DNA of 64,000 bases from Hyposmocoma kahamanoa (GCF_003589595.1 NW_020654229.1:5176987-5240986), one strand, 5' to 3'; shown: positions 41,263 to 52,427, counted from the stretch's first letter. Numbers and translations: made by a program. Notes: generated by a model not told the origin, from the sequence alone.

Positions 41263-41700
41263 TTTTTTTTGTATATATGTCACGCGATTACTCCGACACA
41301 CTGTTGCCAGATCAGGCAGTTTTTCGCCATTTAGGCTATTTTGAGGGGTCGCGCGGTGACTAACGTCTGGGGAATTACAAATTTTATTCATGTAAAATAA
41401 TTTATTTAGGGGTTTGAGTATTTCTTACTACTTAACACAAATAAATTGGCGAATTAACTTCGCAACGTCTGGCAACACTGCTCCGACAATAAACCGATTT
41501 GGATAATTCTTTTTTGTCGGAATGGCGGTACCTCACTAGTGGTGCCATTCATTCAAATTTGAAGAAAATATTCCACCTCTAGGGGTGGTAAATTAGGGAG
41601 TGAATCCGGTTTATTGGATTTTACCCATTTTCCGTTAACCGTTTCGATAAAACTTGGCAAATACATAGATAGATGTAATTCCACAAATTTTTGAAGATTT
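41263..41700 (+). repeat. Family E repeat interrupted by a hAT MITE
   Basis: TATATGTCACGCGATTACTC before the insertion and GATTTGGATAATTCTTTTTT, GGTACCTCACTAGTGG to GATGTAATTCCAC after it form one E copy. Confidence 0.75.
41299..41480. mobile_element. hAT-type MITE, 182 bp, duplication CTCCGACA
   Basis: The ends are CACTGTTGCCAGA and TCTGGCAACACTG (inverted, one mismatch). CTCCGACA at 41291-41298 and 41481-41488 is a perfect 8-bp duplication. A related fragment is at 24395-24490. Confidence 0.9.
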
Positions 41701-42564
41701 TCTTTCTAAAAATGTTTTGATTATTGTATACATACTTTGAAAATAGTTTATTAATCAAATTGCGTTATTGTTGATATGGCTGTAGTCAAATTGTCAAGTG
41801 AGAAAACCGAGTTGCAGCAGTAGTACTTCTTGTTGAGAGAGTAGTTTAAATTAATATTAGACGCAACGGGTTAATGGCCAAGCCCGCCTAAAGGCGGTTT
41901 TCCATTGCCGTGAGTGTTCGCGCCAACTCGCCTTAGCAAGAGGGCCGCCCGAGCGCGCCTGTGCTCGCCTGTTGAGATCCGCCGCGTGTTGGTAACTTTT
42001 AAGGCGCGCCACGAGAGTACGAGCGTTTCGCGAATATTCAGTTTGTTGAATATTCAATTGAAAACTTATCTCGACCTGCTCTTGTTGAATGATAACACCC
42101 AGCGGCGTGTGCTCTTCTGTTCTTTTTGTTAATTAAATTTGTATCCACTGTACAATACAAAAGTGGCTGCAGAAACAGCTAAGCGTTCATCATATTCGGT
42201 ATATTCGATACGTGCGAAATAATTACTGTGATATTTGACATTGTTTTTTGTTTGGGTTGAGTACTTATTACTTATTTGACAGTAATTGTTTTGGGCGGAG
42301 AATGATAGTAGATCTCCTGTTTAGAGCTCTCGACATACACCAGAATACGCGCCACCACGCACGGTCCAGGGCCGGGCGGACTCGCCCGTGGCAATGGGAA
42401 GCCAGCTTAAGTCAGCCGTGACCATGGGACCTGTAAAGACCCTAAACCGTTGGTATTGTTTAAAAAACAGCCATTTGAGCAATCTTGAAAACATAAAAAA
42501 TCGATATTTAGTGCAAAACATACATACATACCTTGTCATAACTAACGACGCTTTTGCATTTTAA
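41701..42564. other. Unassigned, with a GC-rich patch and FR scrap
   Basis: GC-rich CpG-containing sequence at 41860-42020 could be a retained promoter or an eroded repeat; no ORF with a known match spans it. At 42413-42440 the phrase CCGTGACCATGGGACCTGTA is an FR scrap. Confidence 0.35.
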
Positions 42565-42862
42565 CTGCGTCTGTGGCCGAACGGTTACACTTGGTCCTCT
42601 ACACGCAAAATAGGCGCCTTGTCGTCGAGTTGCGGACACCAGCCCGTTACACCAAGTACCAAGTACACTTGGTCCTGTCACGGGACTGCCACGCAGAGGT
42701 CCCAGGTTGGATTCCCGGGCCGGGAGAAATATTTGAATGGCCTACATTTATTTCTCTCGTGAGTTTGGGTGTAATTTGTAATTGTCTATGTGTGTGTCCA
42801 CGGCACCCGCGACACAGGGTTTTCCTAGTGCGGGGCTATGTTGAGTGTGTGCGTTTTTATTA
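42565..42862 (+). repeat. SINE A with a nested insertion
   Basis: The head CTGTGGCCGAACGGTTAC is separated from GGGACTGCCACGCAGAGG by an approximately 90-bp insert of the CACGCAAAATAGGCGCC repeat. ACACTTGGTCCT occurs at both edges of the insert (42587-42598 and 42665-42676). Confidence 0.8.
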
Positions 42863-42984
42863 TTATTTCGGTAAGGTTTCTTTACTCGAGCAAATTCTGA
42901 CCAGTTCCCCGCAAGCGAATGCTGCAGCATAGTGTGTGGTGGCGTGATGGTCACATTGTAATGTCGGAATGGCATAAATAAATA
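42863..42984. other. Unassigned stretch
   Basis: Nothing was recognised. Confidence 0.3.
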
Positions 42985-43300
42985 AAATACTTAAATTTGT
43001 ATTGAATACAAATTTAATTACAATTAATAGCTACATCTCTAGTGAGCGCTGGTAGCTGTAAAGTTATCTAACTGGGTGAAATATATACATAGATTTCTCA
43101 TTGATGGCGTTACGACTAAAAAGTCGTTAATATCCAAATACAAAGATCCGACAACAAGCACATAGAAAAATTCGTGAGGTCCGCTGGTTTGTTCTGTGGC
43201 TTAGTTGGCATAGCGTTTGGCACGGTTTGCTAGAAGACGTCGGTTCAAATCGGGCCGGAAGGAATTTTTCTAAGTATTCGATCTTTGTATTAATAATTAA
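42985..43300 (+). repeat. SINE B, full unit
   Basis: CATCTCTAGTGAGCGCTGGT, CATAGATTTCTCATTGATGG, A box TGGCTTAGTTGG at about 43198, B-like GGTTCAAATCGG and tail CGATCTTTGTATTAATAATT. Confidence 0.8.
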
Positions 43301-43324
43301 ATTATAAATAAAATAAATTATTAA

Positions 43325-43625
43325 ATATTTAGTAGCAGAAGAGCTCCTTGTGAAAGAGTTCGTCCAGGGAAGTATTGCCACCTTATCTATTTCTGCCGCC
43401 AAGCAGTAATATGAGCATTACTGCGTTCCGCTTTTGAATGGTAAGTGCTGGTGAAATTACAGGCACATGGAACTTGTCAACTTATCTCTCACGGTGACAA
43501 CCGCAGTGGCAGTCATATCTTTGCGATTTAAAGCTCTGAGTAGCTTTGCAACTGTTATGGACAGGCGTGTAGTTTACCATCAGCCACACGACTTGTTCGT
43601 ACCGTCACTTGATATTATAAAAAAA
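43325..43625 (+). repeat. Family C repeat, full length
   Basis: TTTAGTAGCAGAAGAGCTCC to ACTTGATATTATAAAAAAAA, in complete family order. Confidence 0.85.
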
Positions 43626-43752
43626 ATGGATAACGATATGATATGACATGAAAACAAAAAAAACCCGCAAAAGAGTTCTTTTTCGAAAAATTTTTGCGAA
43701 ACCGCCGATCTGGAGTTTTAAGAGTTCGTCCACGGAAATATTTCTGACGTCC

Positions 43753-44003
43753 ACTAACTAAAACGCGGCTAGGTGATAAATGGTCAAATATCCGTTTTAA
43801 ATAGAAAAAAATAGAACTCAAAATTCTACTTTAAAAACAGTTAAAATTAGTTAACGTATTCGACTTATCGGAACTGACCTTAACGATGCATAGCTGCAAT
43901 ATTATTAAACCATTTCAATATTCTAAAACTGGATTAGGATTATGATTTAGGATTATGATATCTCCAAAAAATATTTTGTCACTTTTAACGTTTTAGTTAA
44001 CAG
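43753..44003. mobile_element. MITE I, copy 2
   Basis: CTAACTAAAACGCGGCT at the left, AACGTTTTAGTTAAC at the right, interior as in 26101-26346. Confidence 0.65.
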
Positions 44004-44190
44004 ACGGCAGGTTTCCACCTTACCTCTTTCTATCGCTCCAGTTTTGAATTTCACCCACCTCTACAGTTGTTAGGGGTGCTGGTGAAATTACAGATACATA
44101 CGACACTACAACTGCTATGGACAGGCATGTCGCTAACCACCAGGCGCACGACTTGTTCGTCCCGTCACTTGAAGTCATAAAAAAAATCTG
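44004..44190 (+). repeat. Family C repeat, internally deleted
   Basis: TTTCCACCTTACCTCTTTCT, GGTGCTGGTGAAATTACAG, CTATGGACAGGCATGTCGC, TCGTCCCGTCACTTGA and an A run. Confidence 0.7.
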
Positions 44191-45394
44191 ACCAATTTTT
44201 AAAATGAAACTTGGCTCACGTTTTAACATTTTTGAAGAGATTTGATTTATTGAACTAACTATATTCAAATACATTGTCGTCATAAACGTGCAATGTGACC
44301 ATCTGGTTGTGAATTCACGTGGTCTAGTGACCAGGCGTCCATGACCGTATGGTTGCAACCTTGTTCATGACCACTGCACTGACAAATAGAGTTTATATCA
44401 CCATGTTACATGTAAACTGTATTTCTAGGGAGCGTCAAACACAAATAATCTTTATTTGATAGCGGCTCTTCATATTTTTACACGTATTTGTTATTGGGTG
44501 TTCAATGGACTTGGAAAAGTATTTGACGTACTGACAAACATGCAAACACTGACAAATATGGCCGTCTACACTTTAAATAATTTAATTAATCAATATGACC
44601 ATAATGTGGACGGTTTACTTGCTTATTTACCTATTTGACGCCTTTGATGTGCATTGGGAAACCGACCAGCGCGCGGTAACGCGGGTTTGGTGTTTGCTGT
44701 ATTTGGCAAACAAGGCAAATACTTTGTCGCACATGCCATCTACACATGGTGATTGTTTGCTAAATATATCAAATACGCAAATGCAAATAGCCTTGTGAAG
44801 TGCTACCATCATAGGTAATATGATGGAGTGGCTTGCATACGTGTGTTCACGGTGTCGCCATCTCTGAGGTCGATTTCTGGCCAGGACCCCGATTCAACCG
44901 AATCGTTCGATTGTATATTGTTCTCGAATCAAAGGGCGCTTTCCGGCTATTCAGAACATTCGAGTTACACGTTCAATTCGGATTCGCTTACGATATCGAT
45001 ATCTAATAGTGTTTACGGAGTTAGTGGGTGAAATAGTGTTAAGAAAAATGAAAATTCTTTCATGCATTAGTTTTGCGTTAAAATAAATTAATAAAATTGA
45101 ACTAAATCCAGATTTTATTTAAAATAATACGAGATTTCCATATTACATTCTTGCTTTGTAAACAATGGGACGTTCGATAACTTTCATTCGATAACTGTGT
45201 TCTGAATAACGTTTGTAGCCTTTGCCGGTCGAGAACTTCGAGTAATCGTACGGGTGTGACGTCATTGCGATACGGTTTCGAATACGACAGTTTGACGTTC
45301 GATTCGGGTGTTGTGAATAAAAATGAAAAGGAATCGCACGATATCAAATCGAATAGGTCGGCGACTGAGTTATGGTAAGGTTCTGCATCGGCCC
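44191..45394. other. Unassigned stretch rich in TTCGA/TCGAAT
   Basis: Several short ORFs (up to 122 codons on the minus strand at 45102-45470) without recognised domains. ATTCG/CGAAT words are dense at 44880-45000 and 45170-45350 in both orientations, which may reflect a degraded inverted-repeat element. Confidence 0.35.
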
Positions 45395-45490
45395 CCTGGT
45401 GAACTTTTCTATATTGTCTCGGATCTGGGTGCTTGTGGTACCGTCGTTGTTTCCGATTTCCATAACACAAAGTGCTTTAGTTACTTATGA
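45395..45490 (+). repeat. LINE 3'-tail fragment, second copy
   Basis: GTCTCGGATCTGGGTGCTTG, GGTACCGTCGTTGTTTCCGA and CACAAAGTGCTTTAGTTACT, as at 15965-16110. Confidence 0.55.
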
Positions 45491-45929
45491 ACAGATAAAT
45501 AAAATAATCCAAGTTTCCTTAGCATTTAAATCTTAAAACAAATTAGTAACAAAAGATTTGAAGATAAGCGTTTTGGTAATAAATGCTGCAATGTAAAAAC
45601 ATTTGTGTAATAATAGAGATAAATAATCGAATCTTGCAATCGTTTGATGGTAGCGATAATGCGTGTACGCAACTCTGTAGTTGGTTGCGTGTAATTGATT
45701 ACACTATATCATAACAAAAGACTTGTTCGGAATTAGTATGCAGTGACGAGGGTTTTTATTAAATTCAAATTATGTTGGTTGCTTTCAGACGATGTTACTT
45801 CCATGATTTAAAGGGATGGAAATGTAACATAACGTGTGGACTACAACTTTCACTTTAATGGATATCTACAATACGAAGACAATTTTTTTTGTAGCATAAA
45901 CCGTTTTTCTCACTCGCATATTTTTGGAA
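45491..45929. other. Unassigned AT-rich stretch
   Basis: Nothing was recognised. Confidence 0.35.
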
Positions 45930-45968
45930 AATTACTTCACTAGTTGACATTCAACTAGTGAAGTAATT
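45930..45968. repeat. Perfect inverted repeat, 18-bp arms, 3-nt loop
   Basis: 45930-45947 and 45951-45968 are exact complements (AATTACTTCACTAGTTGA) around CAT. Confidence 0.9.
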
Positions 45969-46165
45969 GAAAAATCTCGATTCTAATTTCGCCTAGTCTC
46001 ATTGAACGGATCCGCGCATTTGAAACGTATTTTGAAGGAGAATTTAGCGGTTGCTGTGCAAGTTGGACATACAAAACCACCGTTGTCGAATGAGTTAATA
46101 TTAAAAAGGAAAAACAAATCAAAATGTGACTTATCGGTTTTTGATAATTAAATATATTTGAGAAC

Positions 46166-46615
46166 CGTCTTTTGATTTCGATTAAACGTTCCGGTATATG
46201 TTGCCAGCGTTTCATATGAACGTTGTTATCATAATTCAGTCTTTTTTAGCGTCATAAATGTATTTAATTTGAAAAAAGATTGGCTTCAGTCGTCTTTTGA
46301 TTTCGATTAAACATTCCGATATATGTGGCCAGAGTTTCATATGAACGTTGTTATCATAATTCAGCATTTTTTTAGCGTCATAAATGTATTTAATTTGAAA
46401 AAAGAATGGCTTCAGTCGTCTTTTGATTTTGATTAAACATTCCGATATATGTGGCCAGAGTTTCATATGAACGTTGTTATCATAATTCAGCTTTTATAGC
46501 GTTATAAATGTATTTAATTTGAAAAAAGAATGACTTCAATCGTCTTTTGATTTCGATTAAACGTTCCGGTATATGTGGCCAGAGTTTCATAATTATGAAC
46601 GTTGTTGACTTATAA
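46166..46615 (-). repeat. Tandem array, about 125-bp unit, 3.6 units
   Basis: Units begin CGTCTTTTGATTTCGATTAA at 46166, 46291, 46417 and 46541 (spacings 125, 126, 124). On the minus strand the units translate to a repeated peptide such as MKLWPHISECLIEIKRR; the 126-bp unit keeps frame across two repeats. The frame continues leftwards as MKRWQHIPERLIEIKRRF. I do not recognise the peptide. Confidence 0.85.
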
Positions 46616-47164
46616 TAACTTGATAATTGAAATTTCTTTTATCGTTCCTTTAAAATATGTCCATGGGTATATTTCCTCGCAGAAACCATGCATATGTCGA
46701 AACTTACAGGAAATAATAAAGGTGTAGCAGATAATATCGGTCCGTCTCTATGTTTGTTCTTACTTCGTTACGGTAACGCAAACTTTGATTCATGCAGAGT
46801 TGCTGACAGTTAGTGCAATTACGTTATTTTGTGAAATGTACTATAATTTATTAGCAATTGGTTTAAGTCACTTATACGATTTTTGTCTATTCACGAACCA
46901 GACTATAGTCCATTTCACATGGCATGGGTTACGGTGATTTGAGATTTGAAGTTTCTAGAGATGTAGGTGTAGTGAAGTAGACTTGAATGAAAAGAAAAAT
47001 CGATTAGAGTATTTTATCGAGATAGTTTGTAACGAAGAGAGAATGTATTTAGAGACTATACTTTTAGAACAAAATAATAAACCAAGTAATAACAATTCAG
47101 TTATAATGTTACTAAAAAACTACTCAACAAATAAAAAAGTCAACAACATCCAAACAAAAATTAA
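46616..47164. other. Unassigned AT-rich stretch
   Basis: Nothing was recognised. Confidence 0.35.
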
Positions 47165-47340
47165 ACTATTTTTCCGGATTTAAATCGCGTATATTTGTTT
47201 TTCCAAACAAACCTGTTCCCTTTCGGACCTGTAAAGGGCCCGTTGGTTGGCCCGGAAATGTTGGTTTGTTTGAAAAAACAAATATACCCGATTTAAATCT
47301 GGAAAAATTGTTTCATTTCCTATGTGTAACAATGTCGAAA
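47165..47340 (+). repeat. FR retroposon-like element
   Basis: AACTATTTTTCCGGATTTAA at the left, CGATTTAAATCTGGAAAAAT inverted at the right, then CCTATGTGTAACAATGTCG. Its terminal duplication is not evident. Confidence 0.7.
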
Positions 47341-47658
47341 ACATGGCAACAGATGAGTTTCTGGGTGAGAACATGAACCTGATTCCTACTATATCTTTCT
47401 AATTTTTGAGTTCAACTATTGTTCCGATTAGAAATGTCAAATGTTTCCGATCGGCCAGTTGTGAATAGCAATTGTGCGCCTCGACTCGGTAAAGACGCAG
47501 TCTCCGATCGGGAGAGGCAATCAAAACCAGGCTGCAGTGCCCCAATTCTGCTAATTGTAAATTCTCTCAACTGTATGTCTATAGAATGCCAATGCAGGGT
47601 TTGTACGTTTGGTATTCTGCTAAAAGTTAAAGGGAGTAGCTTGTCAGTGACTAGCCAT
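47341..47658. other. Unassigned, host repeat of the next hAT-N2
   Basis: An 87-codon ORF (47419-47682) has no recognised match. The part at 47585-47658 is the left side of the repeat whose uninterrupted relative is at 21050-21190. Confidence 0.4.
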
Positions 47659-48166
47659 CATCGAGTATATAACCAGAAATAGAGACGAAGTGTCATTTCA
47701 TTTGTTTGAAAACTATTCTGCCAAATCATTACGGTGACAACTGCGCTCCGATTGGCCAGCTCGAATTCGAAACAATTGACGGGTGTCGTCAATTGTTTCA
47801 CTTCAAATCGTCCAGTTTAACTTGAACTTTGCTATAACGGACAAAAATTGAAAAATTACACATGTAACATTTAATTACCAATGAAATGTAATTCCATTTG
47901 TTTTGTAATTAGACGTTTTGCTGTTTTTCCCCACACCACTGAACGGAACAGCCTTCATTGTTAGAGATATTATCTTTATTACAATAAATACACTTTGGAA
48001 TATACGGAGACGTACACACAGGTCAGTTGTTGGCGATGTACTATTTGTGATTTCAGGGCAATCGAGAGTTGATATTTAAAAGTGATACATATAGCCCATT
48101 TGCCTGATGACTTGCCAGGGATGGATGGCCCTTATTTCGTCTCCATCTCTGGTTATACACTCGATG
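47659..48166 (+). mobile_element. hAT-N2 MITE, 508 bp
   Basis: CATCGAGTATATAACCAG to GGTTATACACTCGATG. Flanks CTAGCCAT and CTTGCTTT agree at 5 of 8 bases, consistent with an old duplication; the related empty site at 21100-21120 supports the insertion boundary. Confidence 0.8.
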
Positions 48167-48251
48167 CTTGCTTTCGAGATACTATTCAACTGCCATTGCA
48201 ATTTTTTGGTATTCTGCTCTTCAACGGCGAGTCGATGGCGTAGTATATTAA

Positions 48252-48605
48252 TAAAGTCAAAGTCAAAGTCAAAGATTATTTATTCCATAGGTAAAATTAA
48301 TTTACACTTGAAAACGTCACATTTAAGCTACTGCTCGTTCATTACGCTGACCTCCCTGAGAAGAACGAGCAAGAAACTCTAGGGATTGCTCTTTTCAAAT
48401 AAACTTAAATGCTATGGAATACACTTTGAATCAAATTTGTGTGGATTCTGGAGCCATGTCGTCTTTCCATACATCTTTATCTAACACGTAGTCTTCAATT
48501 TTGTAATATGATTTTTCGATCAAAATATTTTTAATGTAGTTTTTAAACTTACGAAATGATAAACTTAATATATGCTCCGGAATCTTATTGTAAAAACGTA
48601 TATAT
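48252..48605 (-). pseudogene. LINE 3' end with intact ORF2 C-terminus
   Basis: Minus-strand translation: NKIPEHILSLSFRKFKNYIK, then IEKSYYKIEDYVLDKDVWKD and a TGA at 48431-48433, all in one frame. Then comes the untranslated tail (GCTCGTTCTTCTCAGGGAGG) and a terminal (CTTTGA)n microsatellite at 48255-48275, the usual 3' end of a LINE of this type. It is 5' truncated at about 48605. Confidence 0.8.
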
Positions 48606-48886
48606 TATATATACATTTTTAATTTGAAGACTAAATTGCTGTTTAAACGAGATAAAGATTAAGATATGCGTAATAATATCCATGGCTTTAGTAAGGCAAC
48701 ATCGATCGTTAGTAATTGAATGAATGAATTTGCCATCACTGCCATTCCATTGAGGCACCGGCACGCGATGATGGCCGTTTTGACGTTTGTCCGCTCATCA
48801 ATCAAGTTTCGTATTAATTCATAAACTATGCTGACATCCAAATAAGTATCCCCAAAAAACCTTGGTTTTTTAACCTTAAAGGATTC
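48606..48886. other. Unassigned stretch
   Basis: A 96-codon minus ORF at 48659-48949 has no recognised match. TTTCGTATTAATTCATAA at about 48806 is shared with the repeat pair at 49380 and 53870. Confidence 0.35.
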
Positions 48887-49177
48887 AGTAAATCTGTAAC
48901 TTCTACGATATGCCGACTTCGCCTTGGTCATGCCTGCACCCCGGTCCATCTGGCAAAACTTAGAATACGGGATAACTCAATTTGTGAATGTGGCCTAGAT
49001 GAAGGTACCCCAGGCCATATATTTTTCAGCTGCCCTTCCAGAACTTGTTCCATCTACGATAGTCTTCCACCGTCCATTCCGCGTCCCGTAAATTTCCAGT
49101 TTCTGCTATATGTCTTTTCAAATCCCCTTCTGAAATTAATTACTGATTTTATTAGTATTAACAAACTTAAATTATAA
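48887..49177 (+). pseudogene. LINE ORF2 C-terminus (jockey type), open frame
   Basis: An uninterrupted 96-codon frame without an ATG at its start reads TICRLRLGHACTPVHLAKLR, ICECGLDEGTPGHIFFSCP, then SFPNPLLKL-like sequence and TAA at 49175-49177. R-L-R-L-G-H...C-x-C-G...G-T-x-x-H-I-x-F-x-C-P is the jockey-clade ORF2 end after the reverse transcriptase. Upstream the match is lost within about 40 bp, a 5' truncation. Confidence 0.8.
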
Positions 49178-49319
49178 CACTATTTATTTTTATTTTATTT
49201 ATATCATTAATGGTGATGGTACCTATATTGTGTCGTTTTTTATTGTTTCAGAATTGGAATAGACTAAAGAGCAGTGTTAAATGTTTAAACATTGGAAAAT
49301 AAATAAAAGTGCAACTCCC

Positions 49320-49720
49320 ATGACTGACTAGACATTGGCAAAATTCTAAAAGAGAAGCCATCCTTCTTTTTAAAAATAGAATAGAATTAATTCATAACTA
49401 AGTTGAAGGCGCTAATTGACGTGCATTGTTGTCGTGCAGTGACGTGTAGTAAAATTTATGGATGTTTATTCGGCATTTGGTTTTCGAAATTTTTAAAAGT
49501 GAAATCTAACACGATCGTCACCTATGGGATCGCTGGCCAGCACTTCTACCTCCGGCAAACTCGCGTCATAGCTTAATGCGAAAGCAGTTTCGAGTTTTCT
49601 TTTTATTAAAACTTTTTAATCAGCTACCCCTTGTAATACTAATTATAAATCTAAATAACTTAGAGATGCGACTCGCAGTTGTAATCTGTCAAAACGGCTA
49701 TCATAGCGTGCCGGTACTGT
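49320..49720 (+). repeat. Repeat J, copy 1
   Basis: Shared in order with 53510-54350: GCCATCCTTCTTTTTAAAA, TTAATTCATAACTAAGTTGA, TTGTTGTCG, GTAAAATTTATGGA, ACACGATCGTCACC, TTGTAATCTGTCAAAACGGC and ATCATAGCGTGCC. No coding capacity was found. Confidence 0.6.
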
Positions 49721-50568
49721 AGATTTTAACAGAATAGCATATATAATCATAATCACATTGACTTACTAATAAATTGCAATGTAATCTCAAAGGAGTATCT
49801 ATGGAATTCCAATGACCAGTTATTTCAAAAAAATCGGCAGAATTGGGCCCCTGGTATCTCAAGGTATGAAACAACGAACTCGGTCCGTGGTCATTTTGCA
49901 ATATCCCTACTTTCGAACGACCAATGACTCCGTCTTATCTCGTCCACACCCGTAACTTCACATCATGGAAGTTTCGAAGCCATACCCCATCGTTGAGCAA
50001 TCGACCGACATAGCGAAACGTTTTAAATACTTTAATTGCGTTTGGGTTTTTTTACACTAATGTTTGGTAAAGCTGATAGCCTTTTTTTTCTATCTTCGAC
50101 TATAACAATGTCTAATTTATTAGCTGATATTAATATGTTTATCTACACACATATCATAAACTCTCTATAATGTGTTAAAAAACCGCTAATTACGACCAGC
50201 ATAAAGGTAAACTGTTTTATTAGAACAAATTTCTTATCTGTGAAAAACATCGAATTCGATGTTATTTTTTACATTCAAATTTCGAACATCTCAGATAAAC
50301 AAAACAAATTGATTGGACCTCAATTCTAATATCAGTCGAGATGAAGTTTTATTCGAAATGAAATGTCAATAGCAAACAATTTTGACAAATCTCACACGTT
50401 ACGTGATATCGAACGATATGATAGTTGGGGCCAACTCTAGTTTGTCTATGAATTAAAAAACTACGGTTTCGTGACATGCGTGAGAAGTTTTTATTTGCCG
50501 CCTTTTCGCCAGTCGTAACATTCTGTTCCTGAACACATCATTTGTTGTTGTGGGAGTTTTTCGAGTTA
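49721..50568. other. Unassigned AT-rich stretch
   Basis: No gene or repeat was recognised. Confidence 0.35.
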
Positions 50569-51306
50569 AGGCCCATTTAGATGGAGAGAGTTTCTCGTCT
50601 CGAAGATACGATTATCGAAAGAATATAAAAAACTTTCCTCGTCTAAACATTCGCGATTGTCGCCCTTCCACGTGAGCGATAATCGCCTCGCCTTTCAATA
50701 TTGAACTCGGAGACGTAAACAGAACTTGAAAGCAAAAATCGTATTTCGAGTTTTTGTGCCAACCGTTTCTGCCATGAGGACAGTGCGCGAGGGTGTTTTG
50801 ATTATCACTGCTTTTCTAAGACAAGAATTAACGAAATCAAAAAGAAAAAAAACGGGTTAAAAAATGTAATAAAGTAAAAAAAAAATTAAAAAAGAAAGTA
50901 TATTTCTATATAGTGCAATGAACTTAATGTTATCAGCAGTTCCAAATTTCAATGATTTTTGCGTCATTTTGATATATTCATAGTCAATACCGCAGTAATC
51001 ACTGAACTCGAAGGGCAATTCTCGCACTCAAAACGTTTCGAAGCGATTTGTACGATAATCGTATTAACTTGCGAAAATGTCATACAAGATCGTGTTTAGA
51101 CAAGTCGAAAGCAAGAAAGAATCTCCTTACTACATATTTCTCTGTGTAAACAGTCGAGGAGGCGATTAAGTTGCTTGCGAATCTCGTATGACATAATCGT
51201 AGGCGAGATTTTAGTTCTTGCCTCAATGTAAACATTATGATACGATAATCGCGTACGATTTTTCGTCACGAAGCGTGCGATAAACTCTCTCCATCTAAAT
51301 GGGCCT
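50569..51306. mobile_element. Non-autonomous DNA transposon, 738 bp (PIF/Harbinger- or piggyBac-like)
   Basis: The ends AGGCCCATTTAGATGGAGAG and CTCTCCATCTAAATGGGCCT are perfect complements over at least 25 bp. TTA (or TTAA) precedes and follows, so either a 3-bp TTA duplication (PIF/Harbinger) or TTAA (piggyBac) fits. The interior repeats ACGATTATCG/CGATAATCG motifs in both directions. A second copy is at 58978-60033. Confidence 0.85.
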
Positions 51307-51309
51307 TTA

Positions 51310-51534
51310 AGTAACTCGACTTGCCTATCGCTCGCGACACGAGCGTGCGCCGAAGATCACCGAACGAGTAGCCGCTGCGCATTGCGCTGTATGAATGAAG
51401 TATACTGGCTCGGCGGGGCGGGTACCGGACCGCGTTAGCTCGAGTTCATAAAAAAGTAACTCGAGTTGACTCGTTGTCGGTGTAACTCGAGTTAACCGAG
51501 TTAAATAATTCGACTCGCCGATCGCTACCGGGAG
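51310..51534. other. GC-rich stretch with repeated AACTCGAGTT palindromes
   Basis: CTCGAGTT occurs four times at 51438-51505, sometimes as the palindrome AACTCGAGTT. Related CTCGAGT words lie at 58645-58690. Confidence 0.5.
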
Positions 51535-51712
51535 CTCCCGCCCAAAGATGACAGCAGTATTCCATGTGGGGACGGACTTGTGACTCAAAAGTAGCAGTCT
51601 CTGCTCCGATGTGAAATACCGCTTAGCACTGTTGAGCATACCGAGCTTTTTGGACGACAGCTTGACTTTGCCATCTATGCGACTACGGAACTGATCGTCA
51701 CAAGAGATAGCG
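51535..51712 (-). pseudogene. LINE ORF2 internal fragment
   Basis: Minus-strand SSKKLGMLNSAKRYFTSEQR, then after a frameshift QVRPHMEYCCHLWAGAP, matches the region just C-terminal to the reverse transcriptase in insect LINEs (K-K-L-G-x-L-x-R-A-R-x-Y-F...V-R-P-x-x-E-Y-C-S-H-L-W). Both LINE flanks are missing. Confidence 0.8.
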
Positions 51713-52127
51713 ACACCGACATGTATTTTTTGTCAATGTACTACTATTAGTTTAAAAGAAAAAAACACGGTGGCGTTGCTAAGGAGAATTCTCTGTAGCC
51801 ACGCTATCTACTAATAATACTTGTTTTCTGAATTTAGCCAATGTACGTATAAACGCTGTATATTATGTACATTTAAAAAATAGGTGAAATGTAAATTAAT
51901 TCTGCTACATTTCAATTGTCAAAGAAGGATGGCGACTTCCCGTGCATTTTAAGACCCAGTGTTTTTGACGACGTTCATTTAAAGAGACCTATCAATACTT
52001 ATGATTTATTACCATAGCATAAAACAGCTAATTGTAATAGTACAGCATGTAGAAGCTGGAATTGTAAAGTTGATATAGGTTATGTTTATAACATGTCCTA
52101 TATTTCGCTTCAGATTTTGTTCGTAGC
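51713..52127. other. Unassigned stretch
   Basis: Nothing was recognised. Confidence 0.35.
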
Positions 52128-52427
52128 CATTGACTTACAATTATATGGACGTCGGGTCCGCGCTAAAAAGTGTCCGAACTTATAGGGCGTTAAAATCGTA
52201 TACAGAGCGTCATTCACGCTTTAGTCTTCGTTTGTTCGACTGACAACGAAGCAAGCAATATTAGACAGTACTGCGATGACATTACAATTTAAATTCAACG
52301 TTTTAGCTTTTTTTTTTCAACTTTTTCATATTCCTATACATGTCACTACGTTTAAATATGTTGACTTGGGACATTTTTTTCGTGGTTTTTGTATTAGACC
52401 CGTCGTCCATTTGTTTGTAAGTCAATG
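52128..52427 (-). mobile_element. hAT-N1 MITE, copy 4, 8-bp duplication TTCGTAGC
   Basis: CATTGACTTACAATTATATG to TTGTTTGTAAGTCAATG; TTCGTAGC at 52120-52127 and 52428-52435. The 68-codon minus ORF starting here is an artefact. Confidence 0.9.

Noticed and set aside
46166..46615. CRISPR-like array
   Set aside because: Units are 125 bp direct tandems with no short repeat-spacer alternation, and the DNA is from an animal.
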